Shown piece by piece: positions 52,388 to 61,438 of a DNA stretch of 64,000 nt; the stretch's first letter is position 1, and each line of letters opens with the position of its first letter. The DNA lies in contig JANQBS010000001.1 of assembly GCA_033085395.1 (NCBI GenBank), positions 434,001 through 498,000 of the forward strand, in the 5' to 3' direction. The notes below the pieces were generated by a model that worked only from the letters and a program-made list of their open reading frames with translations, made no database searches and had not been told where the DNA came from. The position numbers were made by a program, and so were the translations under genes. The stretch comes from Xanthoparmelia taractica. Lineage: Eukaryota > Ascomycota > Lecanoromycetes > Lecanorales > Parmeliaceae.

Positions 52388-54477
52388 ATGCTATCTGAAG
52401 AACAGGCGTCCGCTACGATTCCACCGCCACCGACAGACAGAGTTGCTGGTATCACACGCTCTTCGAATCCAATTGCTATTCCCTCTTCAAACTCCGGTCA
52501 ACGAGGGGCTCCTTCCTTCTACGTACAAGAAGTACACTCACACGATTCCGACACCATGGTACGATCACGGCCAGAAGTGTTGGATACCGGCACGTCTACG
52601 TCTGCATCATCGTCTTCCAGCTCGCCCGAGCGTGCTGCTTATGATGATGATACCGACTTTTTCACAGTCCAGCGAAATGACTCGGAATCTTCTATCGGTG
52701 TAGCATCGCTGCGGGACATGACCATGTCTCCGTCACGTGAACGCGAGTACCGTGTGTCACCTATCAGTCGCCTCCCTCCGGAGCTCTTAATCGGAGTCTT
52801 CACCAAACTAAGCTCCAGTATGGATTTAAGAAGCTGCATGCTAGTCTCCAAAACCTGGTCAAGAAATAGTGTGGACCTGCTTTGGCATCGGCCACTTTGC
52901 AATACGTGGCAAAACCTTGAGAGCGTCATCAAGTCGATCCGAGAATCTGGCGGCTACTACCCATACCATGCTCTCGTCAAGAGGCTGAACTTATCCAACC
53001 TCAACGACCGAGTCAATAATGGGACAGTGAAGCCATTCATGCATTGCAATAGGATCGAGAGGTTGACATTAACTGGCTGTGTCCAGTTGACAGACGAAGG
53101 CGTGTGCTCTCTGGTCTACGGAAGCAGAAGCCTTCTGGCTCTGGATATTACTGGGCTGGACTCGATCACCGACCATACTTTAAAAGCTGTCTCGGAAAAT
53201 TGTGGGCGGTTACAAGGACTGAATATAACGGATTGCTCCAAAGTGACAGACGACTCGCTGGTGGAGGTCGCCGAACACTGCCATTTTCTCAAAAGGCTCA
53301 AACTGAACAACTGCTCCCTGGTAACAGATGAGTCCATTATGGCTGTTGCGCTCCATTGCCCGTATATGCTTGAAATCGATCTTCATAATTGCAGACAGGT
53401 TAGCAATATATCAATCACTGCTCTAATTTCACATGGAAGGCAGCTTCGAGAGCTCCGGGTGGGACATTGCAATCTCCTTACAGATGCTGCCTTCCTGGAC
53501 CTGCCAAAGAACCTGTCTTTTGAGAGCCTTCGGATCCTGGATCTAACCAATTGCAATCATCTTCATGATGAAGCTGTCGAGAGGATTATCGAGACATCGC
53601 CCAGGCTTCGAAATTTGGTCCTTGCGAAATGCAAGGAAATCACCGATCGATCGGTCATGGCAATCACAAAGCTAGGGAAGAACTTGCATTACATCCATCT
53701 GGGCCACTGTGCGCACATTACGGATGTTGCTGTTGTGCAGCTTGTCAAATTGTGCAACAGAATCAGGTACATTGACCTAGCATGCTGCCACCGGCTCACG
53801 GATAAAAGCGTGAACCAGCTCGCTACGCTTCCGAAGCTTCGAAGGATTGGTCTGGTGAAGTGTCAGTCGATTACGGACAGAAGCATCTTGGCTTTAGCAA
53901 AGGCAACTGTTGAGCTGAGACAAAAGCCACTGACCCAAAGTCTTCTAGAGAGAGTGCACTTGAGTTATTGCATCAACTTGACACTACAGGTAACAAATCG
54001 CGTTCATCTCCGTGTGGATCATATCATGCTGACCTTCCTTTTAGGGTATCCATGCATTACTTAACCATTGCCCAAAGCTTACACATCTCAGCTTGACTGG
54101 AGTTCAGGCCTTTTACCTCCGAGAAGACCTCATCAGCTTCTGCAGAGAAGCACCGCCGGGTACTCTCCATTCCCTTGGGTTGGTATCTCGTCTTTGCTAA
54201 CATCAAGACAGAGTTCACAGAACATCAGCGGCATGTGTTTTGCGTGTTTTCCGGTGAAGGAGTTAATCGACTTCGTAATTATCTCAACGAAAGCCCCGAG
54301 ACTCTTTATGATACAGAGGGAACGATGTACGATGACCGTGAAGGTGAAGACATGGATACGGATCATCAGGTTGCAGGCTTGATGCATGCGACTGCTCTGA
54401 ACGATGAAGATGACGATGACATGGATGAGGTAGATGGGGGAGATGGGAGCCAGTACGAATTAGAAGGCGAACGATGA
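52388..54477 (+). CDS. GRR1: GRR1 F-box/leucine-rich-repeat protein (SCF ubiquit-ligase subunit)
   Basis: Exons 52388-53989, 54045-54159 and 54212-54477 give 660 residues. A disordered Ser-rich N-terminus (to about 120) precedes the F-box (about 124-170: SPISRLPPELLIGVFTKL, SCMLVSKTWSRNSVDLLW). Then come about a dozen cysteine-containing leucine-rich repeats of the AMN1 type, each near 26 residues (LTLTGCVQLTDEGV, LNITDCSKVTDDSL, LKLNNCSLVTDESI and so on). It ends in an acidic tail (DEDDDDMDEVDGGDG). In yeast, Grr1 links SCF to phosphorylated cyclins and nutrient-signalling proteins; filamentous relatives act in development and glucose sensing. Both introns are 52-55 bp with CTGAC/CTAAC branches. 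Confidence 0.95.
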
Positions 54478-54793
54478 GGAACCTACTGGTAGAAGGCTCA
54501 CCACGATTCTGCAAAAGCGGCCAAGAAACAAAGACAGAGGCAGCCAATGTAACCAGATGCTCGGCGGAAGCATCTGCGGCATCGATTGCAGCGCTATCCT
54601 ATTCTTTTACATTATCTCCTTGAAAAACATTGGCGCGTAGCTAGAGCAGCGGCGGTGCAAAAGAGCACGGCATAAGCTTTTTCAACATCCGACATGCTTC
54701 AGAGATACCCCCTACAAGTTATTACACACACAAACATGTTAGCGCAGGTTTTTTGATCATGTCAGATACAAGCAAGCATTGGCTGGCGTTTCC

Positions 54794-54817
<24 letters not shown>
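54794..54817. repeat. CAT trinucleotide microsatellite
   Basis: About eight CAT units in the GRR1 3' flank. Confidence 0.9.
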
Positions 54818-54824
<7 letters not shown>

Positions 54825-55230
54825 AGAACTTGGGTCCTTGCCTTTGTGAAGCAAGCATGAATGAAATTCTATAACGTGCATTTTTCCAAAATTCTATACC
54901 ACTTGTTGACACATGCTACCTTACCTTTGATAAAAAAACCCGAGGAAACCTTGAAAACCTCGTACCGTTGCCTGTTTGCTAGCTGATTGCTAGCGGGTTT
55001 CCTGGTGAGATGGTACTTACTCCCAAGGTAAATAGCATGAGTGCGTACTTTTGTTCTTTCTTTCCTTTTTTTTCTTTTTTTTTCTTCGCCCTTTCGCCCT
55101 TGAGGCGAGTCAAAGTCAAGTATTCCTTGCGGTGCGTGGCGTATCTTTTTTTTTTTTTTCTTTCTTCAAGTCGAGTCGCTACTTTTGCCGTCAAGACGGA
55201 TCGGTACTTTTTTTATATGCTTTGCGTTGG

Positions 55231-55260
55231 GTATCGTATCGTATCGTATCGTATCGTATC
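55231..55260. repeat. GTATC pentanucleotide repeat, six copies
   Basis: Six perfect GTATC units, followed by a diverged GTGTC. Confidence 0.95.
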
Positions 55261-55435
55261 GTGTCGATGGCTTGTCTTTCCATGTATGCGTGTAAAGTAA
55301 TTGAAGATTCTGCTTTGCTTTGGTTTGTTTTGCTTTGTTTTCCCTACAGTAAGTCGTGTGCATTGAAAGGGGTTTGTTGCATCGTGCAACCCTTGAGCTG
55401 TTGTGCGTTTTTGTGTTTTGTGTTGTTGGGTGGAT

Positions 55436-55680
55436 GGGAAATACGGGGAGAGGGAGGGATGGAGGAAGGGGGAGGATGCGGCAGGCATGGGGGTTTTGGG
55501 AGGTACGGAGAGGTGTTTTGAGGGGTGAGGTGGGAGGGGTAAGAGGGAGGCATGAGGGTTTGTTGGCTGGCTTTGTCTGGCTACATGAGTGGATAGACCG
55601 ATGGATGGGGGGAAGGGGGGTTGGGGGGTTTGGTGTGTCAATTTGGGGGGGGGCTGAACCCGATACTACTCCAACGCATG
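55436..55680 (+). repeat. G-rich, strand-asymmetric low-complexity block
   Basis: Many runs of three to eight G on the plus strand (GGGGAGAGGGAGGGATGG and similar) with very little C. Spacing of the runs permits G-quadruplex formation. Not coding in any frame that I can support. Confidence 0.7.
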
Positions 55681-56016
55681 ATGGGTTTCTTGCTCGCTTG
55701 CTGGGCTTGATGGGTAGATGGATGGATCCGTCCAAGAAATGAGGGGTGGGGGGTTTTTGGTACGTCTATTTGGAAGGACTGGCTGTGATACTCGATGGTT
55801 TTCTAATGTTGTGTTCGTGTAGAGTTGGTTGATGATGAGCTACCTTGGCTATGGATTTGATTTGATTTGCAAAGAGCTACCTCGTTCCAAACGTGCTCCC
55901 GTTCCCGGGGAAGGTATCACACTGCCGTATCAATACCGAATCCCATCGTCTTCTCCTGCGCGGCACGCTTTAGCTTCTTGACATCTTGTGACGGTCCAGT
56001 GGCTGCCATTTTCGAC

Positions 56017-57297
56017 TTACCTCTCCTGGTCCGACGGTCCGAAGCCTTCGAATACGCGCGGCTGTAAGATTTCGCCGTCGCCATCGTCGTCGATGTCGGA
56101 GTCGACTTGTGAGACTTTCTCGTAGGTCTCGGCTTCGGCTTCTTCGAGCTCGTGAGTTGTGTCTTGTTCCGTGTGTTCTTCTTGGGTCTGACCGATGCCG
56201 CTCCAGGTGGCGATGGTGTCGTCAATGGCGGTGAAGCTGTCGTGGTCATCGTCTTCGTCGAGATGGTCGTAGAAGTACTGGTCCTCGGGAATGAACAGGG
56301 TCGGCTGCCGAGAAAACCTCTCATAGCGTTCGTCGTACGGCGGTGCAGTCAGTGTCTGAGAGGAGGTAGCAAATGTGTAGAGGATAGCGTTCCCCGGCGA
56401 GCTTGTAAAAGGGTCTACGTCCAGCGATGGCCTGTGGTCGTTGAAGCTGCCTTCGTCTGCCAATGACGGGATTGAAGATGGTGGAGATCGAGGCAGCTCA
56501 GGTAGTGGCTTGTGAGAAGAGATACGGGGCGGTAGTGTAGCGGGAGGAGAGGTGCTGGATGAAGGAGGCGTCCGTACAGCTGGCTGAGGGTCGCTGGTGA
56601 AGCCTGCTTCTTCTTCCGGATCTTCTGAACGATAGCTTGTATACTGAGATAGAAGCGGTGAGTCAAGAGACTGCAAGGAAGCGTCCCAGCCGGGTCCAAA
56701 GCGCAATCCAGCCGGGATTCCATTCAACCCTGGCCTCTTTTGACCAACTGCTCTAGGTGCCACGCCCAACTTCTTTGACCCCTTCTCTCGTAATGCGACG
56801 CGGAAGTTGAACTCCACTCTCGTTCGCTCCAGCGTCCATTCTCCAGAATCCAACCCGACGCTCAGCATTCCTTCGTCAAGGCCACGGAAGAGCGGGTAAG
56901 TAATGCTCTCGTACTGGCCACCGATTGGCCCGAAACAGCGTAAGCACTCCTTCCAGCTTCGACGAGCATCCCTCCAATCAGCCAATTCAGCTTGGGCGAG
57001 ACCGAGACCAAACCATCCGACTGCACTGGTGGCGTCATTAAGCACGGCTTCTTTGAATACTTTAGACGCGAGATAGTACTCTCCCAGGAAGGCGTAAGCG
57101 AGGGCGAGATCGAGGTAGAGTTGGCAAAGAGCAGCGAGAGAGAGGGGCCTCAAGGCCGGGTGGTGATGCTGTGTAACGGCACGAACGAGACGTCGAAGAT
57201 TGGAAAGCTGAGCTGTTGGAGGGAGAGAGAGGGCGACTGTCCAGTGGGCGTGGATAGTGGGAAGGGAAAGAGGTGGAAGATGTAGGATCGAGGTCAT
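56017..57297 (-). CDS. TPR-like protein, unrecognised
   Basis: 426 residues to the first stop. The N-terminal ~140 residues are helical and include a TPR-like pair (LYLDLALAYAFLGEYYLASKVF, GWFGLGLAQAELADWRDA). A conserved-looking block follows (VEFNFRVALREKGSKKLGV, GLRFGPGWDASL), then a disordered Pro/Ser-rich region and a very acidic C-terminus (DEDDDHDSF, DSDIDDDGDG). This looks like a Pezizomycotina-specific protein; the layout recalls scaffold proteins but not any that I can name. The 3' end is uncertain: GTAAGT at 56022 is a strong donor, and a short last exon could follow (text MGFGIDTAV near 55920), but the phases that I tried do not join cleanly. Confidence 0.7.
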   Translation of the reverse strand: MTSILHLPPLSLPTIHAHWTVALSLPPTAQLSNLRRLVRAVTQHHHPALRPLSLAALCQLYLDLALAYAFLGEYYLASKVFKEAVLNDATSAVGWFGLGLAQAELADWRDARRSWKECLRCFGPIGGQYESITYPLFRGLDEGMLSVGLDSGEWTLERTRVEFNFRVALREKGSKKLGVAPRAVGQKRPGLNGIPAGLRFGPGWDASLQSLDSPLLSQYTSYRSEDPEEEAGFTSDPQPAVRTPPSSSTSPPATLPPRISSHKPLPELPRSPPSSIPSLADEGSFNDHRPSLDVDPFTSSPGNAILYTFATSSQTLTAPPYDERYERFSRQPTLFIPEDQYFYDHLDEDDDHDSFTAIDDTIATWSGIGQTQEEHTEQDTTHELEEAEAETYEKVSQVDSDIDDDGDGEILQPRVFEGFGPSDQER

Positions 57298-57993
57298 GAT
57301 TACAGTCGTGTGTGATAGAAAAGATGAAAAGGCTCATGTATGATGAGTATGGAAGAGAATGTGGAGAGTGTAAGAGTATGAATGGTAAGTGACTTGCAGA
57401 ATATAGGAGATGGAGGTGACGAGATGATTGAAGTGAGGGAGGTGATGTAGAAATGAAATGAAATGAAATGGACGGCATTGGTGAGTAGGATAGAATAGTG
57501 AGGGGGGCCGTCTAAGAGGAGTATCGATCATCGCCGGTTGTGCTACACGGACCTTCACTTCTTTCATTTGTTATAGTGGGAATTAAATGCCTCTGCTTTT
57601 GGAGACGATTGGGATGCATAAGACCAGAAAGTAGAGGAGAGAAGAGACAGCTCACCATGTTGTGCTTACTCCGCCGTCGCCGTCACACCTAAGTATGTTG
57701 TAGATTGAGCAGTGCGTGTATGTCACAAGGTAAGGTAGTATCGTAGTTCACGGGGGCTATACTTAGAAAGCTGGACTACCCTATCACCTGCTGTTTCGTT
57801 TGTTTCAGTATAAGCAAGGAGACCAGCCACGGGCCTGAAACATTATTCATCATCCAGATATAGCCTCGTGCTTCCCGGCGCTCCTCGGCCTCTTTTTTGA
57901 TGTCGGTTAAGGTGACCTATAAAAGGATCTTACGGCCCTTGATCCAATATTTTCTCTTTCCATCCTCCAACTTTCCATTCTTTTCCTTTTCAA
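57298..57993. promoter_or_regulatory. Divergent promoter region
   Basis: 696 bp between the TPR-like gene and the small spliced gene. A TATAAAAG at 57918-57925 sits about 70 bp before the latter's ATG and is followed by a CT-rich leader. Confidence 0.5.
57918..57925 (+). promoter_or_regulatory. TATA box
   Basis: TATAAAAG about 70 bp upstream of the ATG at 57994, with a CT-rich leader between, the usual arrangement for a strong fungal promoter. Confidence 0.55.
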
Positions 57994-58331
57994 ATGAACA
58001 GTACGGTTTTTGCTCTGTTGGAACTCTATGTCATCCAATTTTCATCATTCCGTGTGGCAATGAATCAAGATGTTGAGCCCATGGGTCAAATGTCGTTATC
58101 ATTTTCGTTGTCGTTGCCTTAGCTACTGCTGTTCGGACTGTTTATGCTATTGGTAAACCTTCTGCTTTCTGCAAAAGGCACGCTCCTACTGCATTTGGAT
58201 TGGAGGAGTGGATTAATATTGGCGCTTGCCTTTTGTATAACGGACGCAATGCCGAAGATATTCCGATTGGTGCCCAACGTGGTCCTCATGACGTTGAACT
58301 CGAGCCCTTCCAGTGGTTTTGCTTTGGCTAA
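57994..58331 (+). CDS. Small spliced gene, unrecognised
   Basis: Too split to appear as a long open frame. Exon 1 is ATG AAC A (57994-58000) followed by a GTACGG donor. Two acceptors keep the same phase. TAG at 58122 gives 71 residues starting MNTTAVRTVYAIGKPSAFC. GAG at 58077 gives 86 residues with an added hydrophobic segment (SNVVIIFVVVALATAV), i.e. a membrane anchor. The shared part has strong coding character (FGLEEWINIGACLLYNGRN, HDVELEPFQWFCFG). A TATA box and CT-rich leader precede it. The choice of acceptor would decide between a soluble and a membrane form. Family not recognised. Confidence 0.55.
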
Positions 58332-58522
58332 GGTAGTGTTGTACTTGCCTTAGACTTCACTCCTCTTACTTTCTTTTCCTTTCCTCTATCTTGTCTCTCT
58401 TTCTTTCCTACTCTACACATCTTCAAGCAAGACACTCTCCAGCAATAACAGCCACAGCAACATAAGCAGTTCCCAGCAAGACTACGCATACACTACTTCC
58501 TACAGCAACACGCACCTACACC

Positions 58523-59107
58523 ATGAGTTCCACCCTCGGTATTGGGGTCCCGGTCCCTAAGATGCTCCGTTAGTCCCCTCCAATTCCCCAATCGCATCCA
58601 GACTGACACTCCACCATTGCAGCCATAACAGGCACCTGGACTCTCCCCTTCGCTGCCTACCTCGTCTACCTGTCCAATCGCATTGTCTATCGTCGAATCA
58701 ATTCGGAAAAGTACATGGGCGACCGTTTGGTCGACGCCGCCGAATCCACCTCCAATGACAAGCCTGACCCGCTCCTCCTCGACACCCGCGCTCATAACAA
58801 CTTCATCGAAAACGTCCCTCTGTGCTTCACCTTGGCTGCTATCGCCGAGCTGAACGGTGCAAATCGGAAGGCCCTAAACTATGCCATGGCCACCTTGTTC
58901 GTGCTTAGAATTCTCCACGTCGAGTTGGGCTTGAAAGGGAAGGATACGGTGGGATGGGGCAGGCCGTGAGTGGATTGATGCCGGTTTGAGGTAGAGAATG
59001 TCGAAGCTAACGGGGAGAGTAGGGCCGGATACTTCGGAACTCAGGGATTCATCGCCGGCATGGCAGCTTATGGGACCTATCTCGTCAAGGGATATTGGGG
59101 CTATTAG
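58523..59107 (+). CDS. MAPEG-family membrane protein
   Basis: Exons 58523-58568, 58623-58965 and 59023-59107 give 157 residues. MAPEG proteins (microsomal glutathione transferases and relatives) have four membrane helices. Here they are visible as TLPFAAYLVYLSNRIVY, the helix after the conserved AHNNFIENVPLCFTLAAIAELNG (with the R-A-H-x-N-x-x-E-N signature), MATLFVLRILHVELGL, and the last one in exon 3 (AGYFGTQGFIAGMAAYGTYLV). The location is expected to be the ER; conjugation or peroxidase activity with glutathione is possible but not assured, since many fungal members are uncharacterised. Both introns are 54-57 bp with CTGAC/CTAAC branches. Confidence 0.9.
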
Positions 59108-59384
59108 CTGGACTGGAAAGTTTTGGCGAGACTTCTCCCGCGTCCACTAGCCGAGGCAGAGATTATACAACACTGGGTTGCGTGCTCAAAGTACTTGATT
59201 TTATTGTTGTTTGTATATTTTGAAGAGTTTGTTGGGTGCTTTCCGTTCACCGGGGCTCGAAGATGGTTTGTACATAACCTTGCTCAGCTCCTCGTTCTCA
59301 GCATTGCTTAGGAGGAGATACCCAGCTGTGCATAATCATACATTCTTGTAATATCCGGGCGTCCAATCCTCCTTCGTACCTATT

Positions 59385-59989
59385 GTGAATACTTCTCCTA
59401 CCACACCTTTCCCTAGTCATATCCCTCTACTTCTCTCCTGGCTCCTAACACGTACGCTTCATCATCTCCATCTGCACTCACGTATTCATCACAACGTTTC
59501 CATCCTAAAACCACCAATCAATCCATCCCTATCACCAACCTCTCGACTCCCTCTAATCCCTCAAACCCGACCCAGTCCGTCCTCACAACAAGACATCCCA
59601 CCATCTCTCTCTCACTTTCCTCCCTATAGCCCTCCTCCCCTCCATCCAACCTCCCACTACCACCACCATCACATTTCCAAACCACACCCCCATCCCTTAT
59701 CCCCCGCCCTTTTCCCCTTCCCCCTCCGTATACCCAACCAATAACCAACCAACCAACCAACCCCCTCCCACGCACATCCTCAGGCTCCCGCGGGAAAAGT
59801 CCACCGCCATCTGTTTCACCCTTCGCACCATCATTTTCCTTTGATTTGTCCAAGACTCGACAGGACAATACTCAACTATACAGGCCGCATCGATATAACG
59901 ATCTTCTTAACCTCAGTGGCACCGTCAAGACGTCGACCGTACTGCGGTATCTGTATAATCTTCCTTTCTTCGATCAAGCGCTTGAGGGC
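59385..59989 (+). CDS. Partial gene, unrecognised, with one convincing exon
   Basis: The segment 59784-59989 follows a good acceptor (CACATCCTCAG) and reads SPPPSVSPFAPSFSFDLSK, then LYRPHRYNDLLNLSGTVK and TVLRYLYNLPFFDQALEG, which is clearly protein-like. An open Pro/Ser/His-rich frame to 59727 joins it in phase across a 56-bp intron (59728-59783, GTATAC donor). No ATG lies in that frame after 59385, so the true start is missing. After 59989 the sequence dissolves into a GGT repeat, with possible donors but no identifiable next exon. It may be a gene disrupted by repeat growth, or one whose other exons I failed to find. Confidence 0.4.
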
Positions 59990-60001
59990 GTGGGTGGGTG
60001 T

Positions 60002-60030
60002 TGGTGGTGGTGGTGGTGGTGGTGGTGGTG
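60002..60030 (+). repeat. GGT trinucleotide repeat
   Basis: About nine GGT units directly after the likely exon ending near 59989. Confidence 0.9.
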
Positions 60031-60108
60031 TTGGTTTTGGGATTGGGATTGGGTTTGGTGTTTGGTGTTGGTATAACCTTCCTCTCGATTAGGTTAATTA
60101 TAACCCAT

Positions 60109-60127
60109 CACACACACACACACACAC
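60109..60127. repeat. CA dinucleotide repeat
   Basis: About nine CA units. Confidence 0.9.
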
Positions 60128-61438
60128 GCATAATCGTCTCCCTGTATAACCTCCCCCACTCCCCTTACTCTTCCCTCCCACTCAAAACCCTTCCCTATCT
60201 ATCCCCATACCCCATCTTTCCACCACCACCACACTCCCTCTCCCACCCTTTACGCCCTTTCTTTCTTTCCTCCCACCCCTCTCGCTCCCATTTCTGCGCC
60301 CCAACCCTCCCTCCCCATCATGAATATCCTCCCAAATCCCGACACGCCATCCCCCCTCCCTCCTCTGCACACCCTCTACACACCCTCCATCTCCCTCCCC
60401 TATCTCTCCTCCCCCCGCCCCTTTCATCTCCACCCCGCAATACCTCTCCTCGTTAAACCCCCCGAACAAATTTTTTTACTCTGATCCACCTACTCTCTCC
60501 GCTCCCCTCCTACATCACAGCCTACAACATCATCCCATCTATACATCTTCCACATCTGCCGGTCTACCAATCCTCACCCCCCCCTTTCTATTCCCCCGCC
60601 TATCTGCGTCGCTGCGGCTGATAGGACGTATATGTGTGGGGCCGTAAGCGCTTGCGTACGCTTGCGTGCGCTGCGTGAGGTGCGTGAGGTGGTCAGTGCA
60701 CGGTGTCGGAGTGTCTCCGGGGCCGTCCATGTAGACGGCGGGGAAGGAGGGAGGCGATGCGGTTGAACGGGGATGGGGAGGGAGGGAGAAGATGTGGCTG
60801 GATGAGGACGAGAAAGGGGGGTGGAAGGAGAATGAAAGGGGAATTACAAAGGAAACGTAATTAGATGGGGGGGGGGAGTGGAATAAGGAGGGGAAGGAAG
60901 GGGAGAGAGAAAGGGACTGAGTAGATGGATGAATACGTGGGGAGAGATGATGGAGCGGGTAAAAGGGAAGAGGGAAGGAGGATGATGACAAAGGTAAAGA
61001 GGAGGAGTGTGATTTGGAAGGAGTGAAAGAATGGCGTCTGCCGAGGTAGATGGACAAATTGCCTGGGAACAGGAGGGTCGAAAGCAGTGGAAGTGGGTAT
61101 AAAAGGGATCGGGATCGGGGGTTGAAGGATGTATGGATGCAGTAGTGAGGCGTCTCGGCAGCCGACTTGGATGGCAGGTGCTGTTCTCCTCACCAGTGTA
61201 GCCAAAGACAAGCTTTGAAACATTGAAAGGAGACGACCAACGCAAAATGTGTAGGTAGACCTTGCACACACGATTGTGATCAATTCATTAGTAACATCTG
61301 CTCTGTTATTCTTGCTTTCATACTGCCTGGAAAATCATATCCTCATAACCTCATGCCTTCGTACATCATGTTTCGTAATCTCATGACCGGCTTCCCAATC
61401 GATCTATCTTTGCTTCAACCCTGTGAGAAAAGAACCCC

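Larger units (their letters stand above)
54478..56016. other. Intergenic, about 1.5 kb, rich in simple sequence
   Basis: GRR1 3' side, then repeats (listed separately), T-rich runs near 55060-55170 and a G-rich block at 55436-55680. The long minus-strand frames across the G-rich block are Pro/Ser-rich shadows. The right end may hold the last exon of the TPR-like gene. Confidence 0.55.
59108..61438. other. Low-complexity stretch, about 2.3 kb
   Basis: Mostly C/CT-rich on the plus strand up to about 60540, then G/GA-rich to about 61140, with microsatellites. One part (59784-59989) looks like a real exon and is listed separately. The rest gives only Pro/Ser/His-rich shadow frames. Confidence 0.55.

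Noticed and set aside
55166..55735. 189-codon minus-strand frame (and 142- and 128-codon partners)
   Set aside because: All three arise from the G-rich low-complexity block; compositions are extreme (Pro/Ser/Thr or Gly/Arg) in every frame.
56017..57297. Reading the TPR-like gene as NoxR/p67phox
   Set aside because: Both have N-terminal TPR-like helices, but the sequence lacks the NoxR activation region and PB1 domain.
60539..61283. Minus-strand frames of 140-172 codons
   Set aside because: Pro/Ser/Phe/Leu-rich products of a GA-rich strand, overlapping each other in different frames, without conserved motifs.
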